This document shows positions 13,135 to 25,752 of a DNA stretch of 64,000 nucleotides, one piece after another. Numbering within the stretch: position 1 is the stretch's first letter; every line of letters begins with the position of its first letter. The stretch spans positions 30,990,670 to 31,054,669 of the forward strand of contig CM043872.1 in assembly GCA_023846275.1 (NCBI GenBank), read 5' to 3'. Under the pieces are notes generated by a model. The model was not told the origin of the DNA, did not search any database, and saw only the letters and a list, made by a program, of their open reading frames with translations. The position numbers were made by a program, and so were the translations under genes. The stretch comes from Vanilla planifolia. Lineage: Eukaryota; Streptophyta; Magnoliopsida; Asparagales; Orchidaceae.

Positions 13135-14479
13135 CTGTCAAAAAGACAAAAAATAGTTAAATATGACAATAAAAACATAAACAAGTTAAAAGAACGATTA
13201 TAAAACTGTTATAACCCCACTATAATGGAATAAAACTTGAATCACCCCGCTCCATTTTTTATGGAATGTTAAATGAGCTATTAAAGTGTCAAAAATCTAC
13301 TTTAGTTCATGTGAGTTTTACCAAAACACAAATTCCAAAATATTTCTAAAAGCATAGGTTCAACTAACTCAACTCAAAATTGATTTCAAGCCAACTCACA
13401 ATATAGTTCAAATTTTAGATACATCCAAAGAAGACCCTTCGCACAAATCAACCCAAAACATTGAAATTGGAAACTACATCTTTTAGTATCAAATTCAATA
13501 CGCTTTATATTTTCACTGAGTGGTTTTGAAATCTTGAGCAAATCATGTATAGCTTAAAATCACTTCAATTTTTTTCTAATCTTATTTTCTGCTCAAGAAA
13601 ATAATTAATTTTTTTTTATTCTATTTCAATTAAAATCAAAACAATACCACTTTTGAGTGGAATGCAAGATCCAATCATAATTTGTTACATATAGATATTA
13701 AGCCTCATGTGTGAAAACACCTTTCTATAAATTATCCTTAACAACTTGCATACTTTTCTCCCAACATTTTCATACCAACTTATATCAAAGTTGATCGAAA
13801 TTGTAGCTACAAGAAAGACAATTTCTGTTACGTTCAATAAGTCAACACCTTAACCTATACTCTTTTTGTATTAACTTGCATAGATGTTGCCATTAATATA
13901 CACCACTATTCCAAGCTGTTCATTCTAATCAATCAATTTCATCTTTAACAGACCTAGAGAAAAATGCTTCGACATGAGCAAGAAATAATGGGAGACGACA
14001 CTCACATGAGATGAAAATAATGCCAATACATATATCACCAATTTCTTTGCTGCTGCCATCAAGGAAACCCAAGTATTCTCCTCAAGCTATCAAGAGACAA
14101 TGGAGGAATGGTTTTGACATTTGAACTAGAGCAATTTAGAGGTTATATACTCATTGATGCTAGGCAATATATTTAGGCTAGGATTCGATTAAAATGAGAT
14201 ACTATGCTCACTAATTAATACCTCAACTCATAAACCCATTGTTTTGAAACTTTAGAGAATGAAAACTATCATGAACGAAAATAATTTTTCGTATTTGGGG
14301 TATAACTACTTTAGGAGTTTGTTGCATGGCTATAGGCATAGGGTTGAGGCATACAATTCACCATTTTACTCATAGAACCTCCCACTTTCAAATAGGATTG
14401 AAAACCAAAGGTTGTACTCTAGGTGTTTTTTGCAAGAAACAGATGTTATGGTGGAGTTTTCTTGCAGTACCTAGACAAA
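13135..14479 (-). other. Leader intron of IF-2, proximal part
   Basis: AT-rich intron sequence without a recognised gene. The gypsy gag remnant to its right may extend into the last few hundred bases as an unreadable tail. Confidence 0.4.
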
Positions 14480-14880
14480 TCCATTCCTAAACCTAGCGAC
14501 AATAGAATTGGCTAATTTATTCAACTCGTTACAATTAACGAGCACTTCCAGTTTGTTCATGTACTCATATAAGCTCATAAGTGACTTGCCTAAGCTTATA
14601 AAGTTCATCTAGCATCCTCTTACAATAAAATAAGGGAAGATGTTATTCTTTCAACATTTATTTTATTTCATTCTAAATTTCTATGACATCCCTTCCAAAG
14701 TATCTCTTTGTTCTCTACATCCAATAGCTTGACCACTAATTTCGCCACGCAAAATTCAATTGATGTGTGACATGCCATACCCAGTCAAAATATTAGTTCA
14801 TTTCAATTACTCAATCAATGAAATCCTTCGCATATTTTCTCCCATCAAAAGTCTAGGCATTTTAAAACCCATTTGGTGAT
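14480..14880 (-). pseudogene. Ty3/gypsy gag capsid remnant
   Basis: Minus-strand translation in shifting frames gives FDGRKYAKDFIDW at about 14870-14830, then a decayed middle, then LYEYMNKLEVLVNCNE and RFRNGF at about 14580-14490. The order matches the retrotransposon Gag domain of gypsy elements (F-x-G-R ... D-F/W ... Y-x-x-x-F-x-x-L ... R-F-x-x-G-L). Several stops and frameshifts are present. Same orientation as the IF-2 gene, within its leader intron. Confidence 0.6.
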
Positions 14881-15949
14881 GTCATTACCACCCTCATAAG
14901 CTAGTCTACCATGATGTTTTCACTCTCAATCCTCTTCTACTTTCCCAAGCTCTCATGAAAGTCATCTTGGTTTGCAATCAATCCCATAGTCATCCTCAAA
15001 CTCACTAAAGTCAAAGATACGACTCCCTCGTTATTTTTAGGACTCCATGGAGAACGGAGGCAAAAGAAGACAAAAGGTCTTTTTATGGGTGTGGAAATAG
15101 AGCTATGAGAAAAAAATGATACTAATGGATTTTGAAAAGAGAATTTTTTTTAAAAGCTAATTCAATACTTAAAATGCAAATAGATCCTATACATTTCATT
15201 GATTGTAAAATATTTGTATTATTTTTGTTTAAGATGTGATCTTAGCAACTTAAAACTTGATTTAAAAAATAATATGTGTGCACTCTATTTAAAAAAAACC
15301 AATCTAAAATTTAAGTTCAAAATGCTACCAAATTACACATTGGTTTTTGGAATTAAAGAAATTTCCCGCAAACTTTTAGAGATAATATTGCATGGGTTAC
15401 AGTCAAAGTTGATTACTTGAGTTCAAAGAAGCATACAAAAGCAAATAAAATTTTGTTGGTAAGTAGATATAGAACACCATAAAAGCGGTAAGTTTTCTAA
15501 TATTAAGCAAACAAAAAAATATAGAAATCCAAGATTCAACAACCAAAAAACTCATAATCATGAAAATTTCTCTAGGGCTTCAAAAACTCCAGATTTTTAT
15601 GTTATGTTTAAATTTTAAAAATCTAAATTCTTAAAACAAAGCCACCAAAGCAAGTTTAAACAATAGATTGAAAGACCTAAACTTAACTTACCTCAAGAGT
15701 GAAAGAATTAATCATTTAAGATCTAGAAAATAGAACTTTAAATCAAAGCAAACAAAACATAATTCTCTAAGAAAGGAAAATGGAAGAAAACTTGCAAGAA
15801 ATAACAAGCTACTTGATCTTCAACTTGGAATCACTTAGAACTTGTTGAAGCCCCATTTGACAAGAAATGAGCTTTAATAAAAAACTTTAAGCATCATTAA
15901 AAATATTTCAAGGAAATCAAGAGGTGGATCCAATCTTCCATCAAAAGGG
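14881..15949 (-). other. IF-2 leader intron between gag remnant and inverted repeat
   Basis: AT-rich; expected position of the 5' end (leader, LTR) of the gag remnant to the left, but no LTR pair or primer site was found. Confidence 0.35.
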
Positions 15950-18370
15950 GAAAGATTCCATTGTAATCAAGCACTTTAACCACCTAAGGTTGTGACCACA
16001 TACTAGGGTTTTAACGATGCTAAATAAAAAAATAACTACCAAAACCATCTCCTCAAAAGGCTAAGAAGCAAAGTGACTTAGGCGATCAACTGACTACCCA
16101 AGGCAGTTAGCATTGATCGCCTGTTGTGATCAACAAATCATACCATATGGTAATATTTGAACTGCCTTCACTTAGGGCAATGGCCTTACCAGCCAATGAA
16201 CAATATAGGCAAAATATCTACTATAAATGCCTTGACCACCTAATATGGTTGACCACTAAGGGCAATCCAAATCGCCTTTAAAAACCCTAGATTAAACTTG
16301 AAATGTACAGATACAACTTATGATCCTTTTGAACACATAACCAAGTATCACAATTGTATAGACACAAGCACGAAACTGATAACATAGAAAATGTAACAAA
16401 TGCAACAATTAAAGTACCAAAATAAAGTATTAGGCTTGGTAAAGCTATCATATTGGTCCATACTAGATGCAACACATAACTAGGAGTAACTTAAGTTTAA
16501 AAAAACAATTTGGTGAAAGACATTATTGTTTGCTAGTTTTGGTATGACAAGGCTCTCCTACTTCAGACCTTAAAACCTCTCTCCTGGAAACCAACTCAAA
16601 CCCTTTGTTGGCACTAGTATAATAAGGTTCTCCCTCTTCGAGCATTGACAACCTCCCTTGTTAAAATCAACTCAAACCCTAGCACTGAACCGATTCCCAC
16701 TTCATATCTTGACAATCTCTTTCCTTTTTGGCATTAAACTTTTAGCCTTGGCACCCTCCCTCTAAGAAGCCAACTCAAAATAAAATGAATTAGACTTGAT
16801 TTGATCAAGTATGCCTTAATGAAAACAAAATAAGTTTTACTCAACATTAAATATATCTATTAAGTATATTATTGTGAGACAAAATACATAAGAATGAAGT
16901 TTAAATGTCCTAATTAACTTAATTATATTTTGTACATTTACAACCAAGAAGTTCGTACACAAAATGTGGAACTAAAAATGCAATATAAAGAGAAAAATAA
17001 AATAATAAAAAAATCTAACTAAAAGAGGTCAAAATACCATCGGGGCAATTAGTGGACTAAAAGTGAGGAGTTGGCAGGAATGTTATAATTAGCACAAGAT
17101 TGAATGTCAATATAAAAAATTTTATATTCAACCAACCAAAAGAACTGTTTCCTAACAAATGCTATAGTCGACCCAAAAATGTATGCTTGTCCAAAGAGAT
17201 GTTGATGGTTTGTGGACACTAGTTCAACTATATAAAGTCTAAATGGGACTAACAAGTAATATGTATTGTACTATGCTTAGTGTGAGTTCAAGAAATGTGT
17301 CAACATTTTCATTAGATCCCCCAATGTGAAATTCATCTTGATCAATGTAAGTATAGACTCTAGTAATGCTCCAAGATGTTTGAGTCAAAACACTAAAACT
17401 CCAAAACAATCAATGCATCCCCAAATGCAGGACAATCCATCTAACGTGCTAAACACCTTCAATAACAACGGCTCAAACAAGGGTTGTCATCTAGAATTTC
17501 CTCAATTTGCTTCCTCAACTCACTTAATACAGTTCGTGGAAGATTAGAGATTACTAATAAGAAGGCCCAAATACATTACTAGGAATTGTTTACAAAATAT
17601 AATACTCCACCAAATCCAAAACATATGAATTTGATCATAGCATCTTCAATGTTATAAAAAGACAATGCCTCCTCAACATCTATTTTTTGAAGAATTCTTA
17701 AGAATCATTCAAGCCTAACATAGATTATTACGTATTCCTCAATAAATTCCTATTATTGACTAAGAATATCAATTAGTATTTCATATATTTTATTAGTTGC
17801 ATTTGTTTGTTGTGAAATATACTTATGTCATAATTTTACATGTTGTGCAAAAACTTGTGCCAAAGATAAATAGCAAACAAATGAATCAAATCCACATAAC
17901 TCTATGGTTGAAAATCCAAAAAGATTTAAAAACACTCATGCAAATAAATCAAATAACAAAACAATTGCAAATGTATTGAACATGAGAAAGTAAAAAAATT
18001 CAAGTACTTGATATCATCTCCAACAATAATACTAGGGAGATTTCAACGGCAATGACTACTTTCGTTTAGCCATTAAACTTTATATAATATGCAATTTGAA
18101 ATTTAGGCCTTGTACCTGATAAGTCTCCTAATATGTTCCAAAAATAGTTATTGGCCAACACAACATAATAAAATGCCATCATTCTAAGGAAACTGTGAAT
18201 TTTGATAATTTCAACTATAAACAGCCAAAAAAATGCATTGTTTAAAGCATTTATAGCAGGATACCAACTACGCCTTTTTTTAAAAAAAAATCGACCACTG
18301 TCAAAGATTCATGTTGTTGCACAATTTTAAGTTGGGGAACTACAAATTGGGGTTCACCATAGAAAGAAGA
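15950..18370. repeat. Large inverted repeat, outer left arm
   Basis: Reverse complement of about 21340-23655 with roughly 20-25% divergence by eye. Anchors: 16104-16120 (GCATTGATCGCC) against 23482-23495 (GATCAATGC), 17041-17060 against about 22685-22700 (CGGGGCAATTAGT against CTAATTGCCCC), and 18170-18185 against 21486-21500. The arm includes a series of degenerate CTC-rich subrepeats at 16540-16770. Similarity ends near 15950. The open frames inside are short and unrecognised. Confidence 0.8.
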
Positions 18371-18639
18371 TCGAAAGCAATGGCCAAGTGAAGTGGTAAT
18401 TAGTTCGTTTCATTTCTAAATTAGAACCTTAATTGTAAAGCACTTTTTTCTAACTTTAAAAAAGTCACCTAAAGGAGCAACGACACCAACAAAATGGAAT
18501 GGAAGAGGGCAAGTAGGCTCCTCCAAAAGAGGGAATATTGACATTGTAGCTCTATCTTCTGGTGTTGAAATTGAACTACAAAACACCTCAAGAAACTCAT
18601 TAAAATATTCTTCTAGGATGCCCTCCATCAAATTGTGCC

Positions 18640-19600
18640 TAAAAGAAAGCCAATTCCATGATCAATTGTGTATAGGAAGCAGAATGTATAGTCTTGGGGA
18701 CTTCACTTTTTCTGAACACATGCAACAACTAGCAATTACTTTGACAAATTGCCAACTTAAACAAGATCAAAAGAACCAAACCTCTTAAATAAACCCCCTA
18801 CTAAGGAAGTTTGATAATGAGGTGTGGGTGTACACAAATGCTTGATTATAAAAAGGTGACCTATTGAATATGGTAGTCCTTGGAAAGTTTGGTCGAACTC
18901 TAAAAAAATTCAACATGTATAGTATGAAAGTTAAGGTAGTTGGTATACAGCTTGACGAGCCTACAGAAACTAAGTATAGACAATGAGACGATTGAGAGTA
19001 AATATGCTTGTCCACTAATGACATTTGTTCTTTAGTCTCAATTCATGGCTGGTGCTCAATTAAAACCTTGGAGATATTGTACCCATTTAGCTTGCTAAAG
19101 GTTTAGAATCATCTGACAACTCAAGTATTTTAATGCTTAGTGGTTCAAAACTCCTAAAAAGAAAAAACATCCACAATGTCTAAAGACTGTTTACCATTGC
19201 ATAAAACTTTGTCAACTACATCAAGCATTTCACACATGCTTTATTCAACTTTACATTAAAATAAATAATAACATGCCTATATTTGCATAAAATATTGTCT
19301 ATTCAAATGTCAGATGCATCATGAGCTAGTTTAAAGGTAGTCAAACATGAGGTGAAGAAAGGATGGGGAAATGTGTCATAAAATCTGAGTTTCGAGAAGA
19401 CTCGATATGTTGCCTCTATCAACCCAAAATACCACTTGTAGTTTGTGACGAGCCATGATAAAACCAAGCCCTTAATAAAACATTTAAAATTTAAAGAATG
19501 TAATAAGCCCATGAAAACTTTGAACATTTTGAACATTTCTAGAAGTAGATCACAACATTTATAGAGGTCGACCATCATACTGCACCCTAAACTTTTACTA
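18640..19600 (-). pseudogene. Chromovirus-type gypsy pol fragment (RT end, RNase H, start of integrase)
   Basis: Minus-strand order: FIKG (about 19480) at the RT connection; HDASDI (19305-19320), the usual D-A-S-x at the start of gypsy RNase H; then KFYAMV, ALKYL, and AKWVQYLQGF (about 19060-19220), matching the D-K-E-F-Y-A-x-V ... A-L-K-Y-L ... A-K-W-V-E-F-L-Q signature; then residues resembling the integrase HHCC finger (about 18640-18860). Stops and frameshifts are numerous. The fragment interrupts the left arm of the large inverted repeat, so it is a later insertion or a remnant kept in only one arm. Confidence 0.7.
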
Positions 19601-19619
19601 GGTTAATGAAAATCCTTTT

Positions 19620-20455
19620 TAGAATTAGTGGTATCAGAGCCTTAGCTTTGTACTCAATTTGTTTTTCTCTTAGATAAGAATTCAAATGGTAGTTGTAAGA
19701 TTTGCTCATGTTTTGGACATTTGCACACACACAATATCACGTTTGTGAGGTCCCGTCTAACTAAAAGTCATCACAAATGTTTTAATACTAATGTTTTTCG
19801 CTTTTATCTTCTTAAGCATCTTAACACATTTAATATAAACAATTGCAACTAAATAATAATAATAAAAAATGTAAAACTTAGGCATATATAAATCCATAAA
19901 TATCTCAATATAAATGATATTATCATATATAATAAAACTGCTCATAAGTGAGCATTATATAATGGTAAAACCTCTCATTATAACACACCAATCCTAGCAA
20001 GTGGTGACCACACAATATTTGAAAAAGAAATAAATACAAGAGAGTCAAATATTGGCTCTATAGGTAAGCTAATATTAATTTAACATATAACAAACAAATT
20101 CAATAGATCATACTGAACAATACACCATAACATGCTAAATCACTAAAATATATTGAAAAACAACACATGCTAAGTAATTGAAATATGATAAGAATGATTA
20201 TATTTCTGTTTATATGAACTCATTATGGGCTCAATTCTCAATTGATTTATTCACCATTACACATCATATTAGAGCTATCACCCATATGAAAAAGTCTACA
20301 TCTATAATTGGATGTCATTACACTTAAATCATATTATATTAATATGTATCTCTTCATATCACATAAGTCACCAATCAGATATTATAGAAACTAACATTTC
20401 TAAGACTTTATTGGGGTAATCACCCACATGGGATAGTCCATCGAGAACTATCATT
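19620..20455. repeat. Large inverted repeat, inner left arm (LTR/leader-like)
   Basis: Reverse complement of about 20455-21290, closest around 19757-19850 against 21060-21150 (AGTCATCAC, TTAACACATTTAAT) and 19905-20010 against 20900-21000 (CATAAGTGAG). The wording resembles LTR or leader sequence of plant gypsy elements. The centre of symmetry is near 20455 with little or no loop. Confidence 0.8.
19631..19643 (+). other. tRNA-iMet primer-binding-site match
   Basis: TGGTATCAGAGCC is an exact match to the consensus primer-binding site of many plant LTR elements, read on the plus strand. No matching site is preserved at the mirror position of the right arm (near 21265). Confidence 0.55.
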
Positions 20456-23400
20456 ACATGCCATCGCCCCTATATACTATATCACAATCAATAACTCGAA
20501 CTACTAGTAGAATTTTATAAAAAGAATAATTATTTTCTTCCCTTTTCTTTTAAATGCTAACATATGATTTAGGCACGATGACATACAATTCTAGCTTTTG
20601 ATTTCTCTATGAGAGCGACAATCCCAATATGATGTGTAATAATAGATAGATAGATTGATAACTAAACCTATAATGAGTTCATATAAATAAAAATACAACA
20701 ATTTTCAACATATTTCAATTATTCAACAAATTTGGTCTACTTAAGATATGTTATTGCTCAATATACTTTAGTGACGTAACATGTTATAGTGTATTATTCC
20801 ATACAATATACTAATTTGTTTGTTATATATTAAATTAAAATTAGTTTACTAAAGTCATTATTTGGCTCACCCTTGTATATTTCTTTTTCAAATGTTACAC
20901 AATCACCACATGCTAGGATTAGTGTGTTGTGATTAGAGGTTTCATCGTTATATAATACTCACTTATGAGTAATTGTGTTATATATGAAACTATCATTCAT
21001 GTTGAGATATTAGAGATTAAGAATTAATGATTTATAGATGTCTATGTTTCATATCGTTCTTTACTATTATTTAGTCGTAATTGTTTAAATTAAATGTGTT
21101 AAGATAATAAGATGAAGAAAAATATTAGTATCAAATCATTCGTGATGACTTTCATTCGGACAAGTCCTTACAAAAGTGGTATCGCATGTGTGGATACCTC
21201 CGAAACATTATCAAATCTACAAAATCCACTATTAAATGCTTATCCAAAAGAAAATAAAAATTAAAGGGCTAATTCAAAAATGAAACAAACTAACACCCAC
21301 TTGATCTGGCAATTAATCTCAATGTTTTCCCATAATATCCCAATATGTAGTTCCCCAACTTAAATATGTGCAATGACATAAATCTATCTTGATAATAGTT
21401 GACAATTTTTAAGAAAAGGCTTGGTTTGTATCCTGTTATAACAACTGTTTATGACTTAAATTGTCAAAATTCACAAGTTCTAAAAAATGACGGCATTTAA
21501 TCGTGATGAGTTGGCAAACAACTATTTTTAAAACATATTATAAAATTTATTTAGTACAAATCTTAAATTTTAAATTGCATATCATACATAGTTTGATGGC
21601 TAAACAGAGGTAATTAATCATTGTCATTAAAATATCCCAAATAATATTGTAAAAGATAATGTCAATAACTTGAATTTTTTACTTTCTTGTGTTAAATACA
21701 CTTGCAATTGTTTTGTTATTTGATCTATTGGCATGAGTGTTTTTAAATTTTGTTTGGAATTTCAGCTAGAGTTCAATAGATTTCATTCATTTGCTTGCTT
21801 ATTCATGTATCTTAATTTGGCACAAGTTTTTGCATAGCATATTAAATTATTGTATAAGTATATTTCACAACAAATAAATCCAACTAATAAAATATATAAA
21901 AGACTAACCAATACTCATAATCAATAATGAGAATCTATTGAAGAAAACATAATGAATTATGTTAGGCTTGAATGGTTCCTAAGATCCCTTCAAAAAATAA
22001 ATACTAAAGGGTAAGGTCTTATTATAACATTGAAGAAGCGATGACCAAATTCATACGTTTTAGATTTGGTAGAAGATTATAAAATTAGTATTCCTTTTAA
22101 TATCTTTGATATTACCTCTTATAAGAAGTTGTTAACAATTCCTAGCATTATATTGAACCTTCCCAATAGTGATCTTTGAACTTCCACAAACCACATTAAG
22201 TTAAGAAAGTAAGTCAAGTAAATTATTTAAGATGACTAAACCATTGTTACTCAAAACCATTTTTATCAAAGGTATTTAATATATTAGATGGATTGATTAT
22301 TTGGGAGGAGTTTTAGTGTATTAACTTGTACACTTTAGAGCACTATTAGAGCCTAGACTTACATTCATCAAGGATGAATACCACATTTTGAGAGTTAATG
22401 AATATATTTGGCACATTTCTATAGCTCACATCAAATGCAGTACAATGTAACTTACAAATTAGTCCCATTTAAACTCTTCATGGTTGAACTAGTCTCCATT
22501 GACCATCATGTGACAACTAAGCTGACTACAGCATCTTCTCAAACAATCCTACGTTTTTTGGGTTGATTATCGCATTTATTAGGAAACAGTTCTTCGGTGG
22601 ATTTAACTATAGCATTTGTTCCCCAATCCCTATTTAATCTTGGGCCAATTATAACATTCCTAACAACTCACTTTTAGTCAACTAATTGCCCCAATAGTGT
22701 TGTGACCCATTTTAGTTGGATTTTCTTATTATTTCATTTTTCTCCTTATATTGGCATTTTTCGTTCCATATTTTGTGTAGGAACATCTTGGTTGTAGATA
22801 AACTCAATATAATTAGGCTAATTAAGACATTTAAACTTCATTCTCATGCATTTTATCCTACAATGATATACCTAACAAATATATAATTTTGAGTAAAACT
22901 CACTTTGCTTTTATTAAGGTACACTTGATCAAGTCAAATCAAAGTCAATTTGCCTAAAGGAACATGTCAAGGCCCAAAGTTCAATGCCAGGAAGAAAAGA
23001 GATTGTCAAGGTATGAAGCGGGAGAGTTGATTCAATGCTATGGTTTGAGTTTATTTTAACAAGGAAAGTTGTCAAAGCTTAAAGGAGGCGAGCCTTATCA
23101 TAATAGAACCAACAAAGGGTTTGAGTTGGTTGCCATGAGAGAGGATGCTAAGGCTAAAGTAAGAGAGCAATATCATACAAAAACTAATAAAAAACAATGC
23201 CTCTCTTTAACATTTTTTTATCTTAGTTTACTTCTAATTATTAGTTGCATCTAGTAAATACTAGCATGATAAACTTCACCAACCCTTATACTTAAATTGT
23301 TACGTTTGTTATATTTTCTATGTTATTAGTTTTATACTTGCCCATACACTTGTGATATCTAAGGACATGTCCAAAAGGATCATAGGGGGCCAAGACATCT

Positions 23401-23655
23401 ATAGTAGATATGTTTCCTATATTCAGTGACTACTAGTAATGCTATTGTCTTTAAGTGATGGCAATCTAGACACAACTCCTTGATCAATGCTAACAACCTT
23501 AGGTAGCCAGCTGATCACCTGGAGTAATCACCATGATTCATAACCTCCAAAATAGATGGTGTTGATTATTAGTTTTGATTTAGATCTATTAAAACCCTTG
23601 TACATGGTCAAAATCTTAGGAGATTAAAGTACTTGCATCCTCTCTCAAAACTACT
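20455..23655. repeat. Large inverted repeat, right arm
   Basis: Continuous 3.2-kb arm pairing first with 19620-20455 and then with 15950-18370. It carries the mirror copies of the CTC/GAG-rich subrepeats (22960-23170). It codes for nothing recognisable. The whole inverted structure behaves as two head-to-head copies of one element. Confidence 0.8.
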
Positions 23656-24529
23656 CCAATTGTAGCATATTTATCCAAAGAGTTCTAATGGCATCCAGAC
23701 TCGAGTTATACCTAAAAGATATCTCACTATTTCAAAGCTAATGACTTCAAACTTAAGATTTCAAAACCTCTCTTTCAATAACCAATGTTGGACTATCCTT
23801 TCCTAACTCTTATGCTTCCAATTTTATGGTTCTCTTTAGGTTGTCAACCCTTCATCATTAAGCAATTTTTCAAAATTTGACCCTTATATTGGGCTAATAG
23901 CAAATTTAGTTCTACTATCATAAAATAACATTCCAATTTTTCTAATGAGATATTATCCCAATCAAATCGGCTTTATGTTTATCTAAAAGGTCCATTCTCA
24001 TATGATCACTCATTCAAAAAATAATCAAACTCCAACATAATTATAAGATTTTAATAATATCTAAGCCCAACTTACCTCCAAAAGATGTCTCCTTATTTGA
24101 ATACTAATGATTTTACACTTAAAAGTCTCAAATTCTCCTTACATAGCCAATATGGGACTGTTCTTTCTTGATTCCCATACTTCAAATTCTCATAGTCCTC
24201 TTTAGATTGTCATTTCTTTTAACGAACAATAGTACATCACAACACTAAATACATCAACTTTATAATGTACCAATGTACTTACATAAAACTACGTTATCAA
24301 TATCAAATTAATCATAAAATATAAATATTATAAGTACAACATGTGAATCAACAGCTCATTAGAGGCATATACAATCTAGATCATGCTAACACATAACAAT
24401 ATATCACAATATTTGACAAATAATATGCCAACATACCTTTACAAGGTTAATCTATAAAATATTAATATATTAAACACGTGCATATATATATTAAACATGT
24501 CTTTTTCTATTGTTTCTCTCTTTAGTTTT
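23656..24529 (-). other. IF-2 leader intron, distal part
   Basis: Contains two related stretches (about 23700-23850 and 24060-24220: CTAAAAGATATCTC / CAAAAGATGTCTCC, then TTCAAA...CTCT) about 360 bases apart, a degenerate tandem duplication. No coding sequence recognised. Confidence 0.4.
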
Positions 24530-24664
24530 TCCTTCCCAATGACTCGCACGGTTTACTCTTCCTACTTTTATTCCTCCTTCCACTTTCTATTTCCCGGCAT
24601 GTTTCCATGCTCTCAATCCAAGGAGACCCACCTGCCAACTCCCTTCCAATCCCACCAACACAAA

Positions 24665-24720
24665 CGTGAGTAGGGCTCGAACCCATGCAAATCCCACGGC
24701 AGAGCCCAAGCTATTAAGGT
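24665..24720 (-). repeat. tRNA-like / SINE-like motif next to the IF-2 first exon
   Basis: The minus strand contains GGGTTCGAGCCC, which fits a pol III B box (GGTTCGANNCC), preceded by TAGCTTGGGCTCTGCCGTGG, which could be a poor A box. No full cloverleaf can be drawn with confidence. It may be a decayed tRNA or the head of a short SINE; the GA/CT-rich sequence down to 24530 could be the rest of it. Confidence 0.3.
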
Positions 24721-24755
24721 AGAGCAAAATGAACACTTCGGATTAGTGAACTCAC

Positions 24756-24960
24756 GGAAATCTCCTTGGCAGAAGCCCAGACGTTCCGTTGTCGCTCTTC
24801 ACGGCGGTCCAATTGCAGATCGGCAACAAACACGGCGAGAGATGGCGATGCCGTAGGTTAGGGTTCGGGAAACGCCGTACAAAGGGAGAAAGCCCCAAGC
24901 GCCAAAAGCGGAAGAGGTCGGGACAATCCTACGATTACACTAGAAAATTATTGTGCGGGA
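24756..24960 (-). other. Probable non-coding first exon (5' UTR) of the mitochondrial IF-2 gene
   Basis: A sharply GC- and CpG-richer island in otherwise AT-rich sequence. On the minus strand it reads like a plant 5' leader (CCCGAACCCTAACC, then CCATCTCTCGCCG), contains no ATG, and ends in a consensus donor GTGAGT (24755-24750). The coding start exon at 13.1 kb needs an upstream leader exon on the same strand, and no other such island lies between. The leader intron would be about 11.6 kb. The left flank of this exon carries a tRNA-like motif (see separate entry). The transcription start is not determined; the right border is where the GC-rich sequence gives way to T-runs. It could instead belong to another gene. 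Confidence 0.5.
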
Positions 24961-25750
24961 CAAAAATAAAAAAAATAATAAAAAAAAGCTGCATTGCTTA
25001 ACCGAATTCTTTTTTTGTTTTTTCGAAGTTTGAAAAAAAAAAAAAGGAACAGTACTAAGTCAGTTTTTAAAAGACATTTTATAATAAATTTAAATTCTTA
25101 TTTATTAGAATAAATTAATATTTGAGTTTCATGTAAATATCGATATTAAATCATGAACTTCATTATTAAAACTATTAAATTATTTACTAAGATAATTTTA
25201 TATAATTTTAAAATAATATATATTAATAAAAATAATGATATAAATTTCAAAAATTACTATTTTTAAAAACAATAACATATATAATTCAAAGTTTAATTTT
25301 GTAAAAATTAAGATTTTAAATTATTCTATGTCAAATTTTATTTTATTCAAATCTACTTGAGCAAAAATAATAAAAATAAAAAAAGAAAAAATTAAAAATA
25401 TATTATACAAAAAAATCGAAGTATATAAAATATATAAAACGATCAATTATTTGGAATTGTTATTTGCATAGTTCGATAATCAATGAACATAATAAAATAG
25501 TTTTATATTTTGAGTTATTTATTACTTTGTATTTTTTTTTATATAATATATTTTATGTCATTGTTACTAAATTAATGTTCATCGCAATTATTGGAACTCG
25601 AAGAAATTCAGTAATGGTTAACTCAAAATTTTTTCCTTGCTTTAAAGTCAACATAAATTGTTTTATATGATTGTAGTGATGGTGTGGAATCCATAAGAAA
25701 ATATATACATCATTGACTAAAATGTTTTTTTTAATTAGAAAATAAAACAT
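24961..25750. other. Promoter side of the IF-2 gene; extreme AT-rich sequence
   Basis: Poly-A/T runs flank the putative first exon. A TATA-like word cannot be singled out because the whole stretch is A/T. Nothing coding seen. Confidence 0.35.
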
Positions 25751-25752
25751 GG

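Noticed and set aside
17049-17547. Frames in the inverted-repeat left arm as a possible gene
   Set aside because: The corresponding positions in the right arm do not keep the frame, so there is no sign of protein-level selection.
24789-25001. Plus-strand Arg/Lys-rich frame over the GC-rich island
   Set aside because: It relies on a non-ATG start and is opposite the more convincing minus-strand leader exon with its GTGAGT donor.
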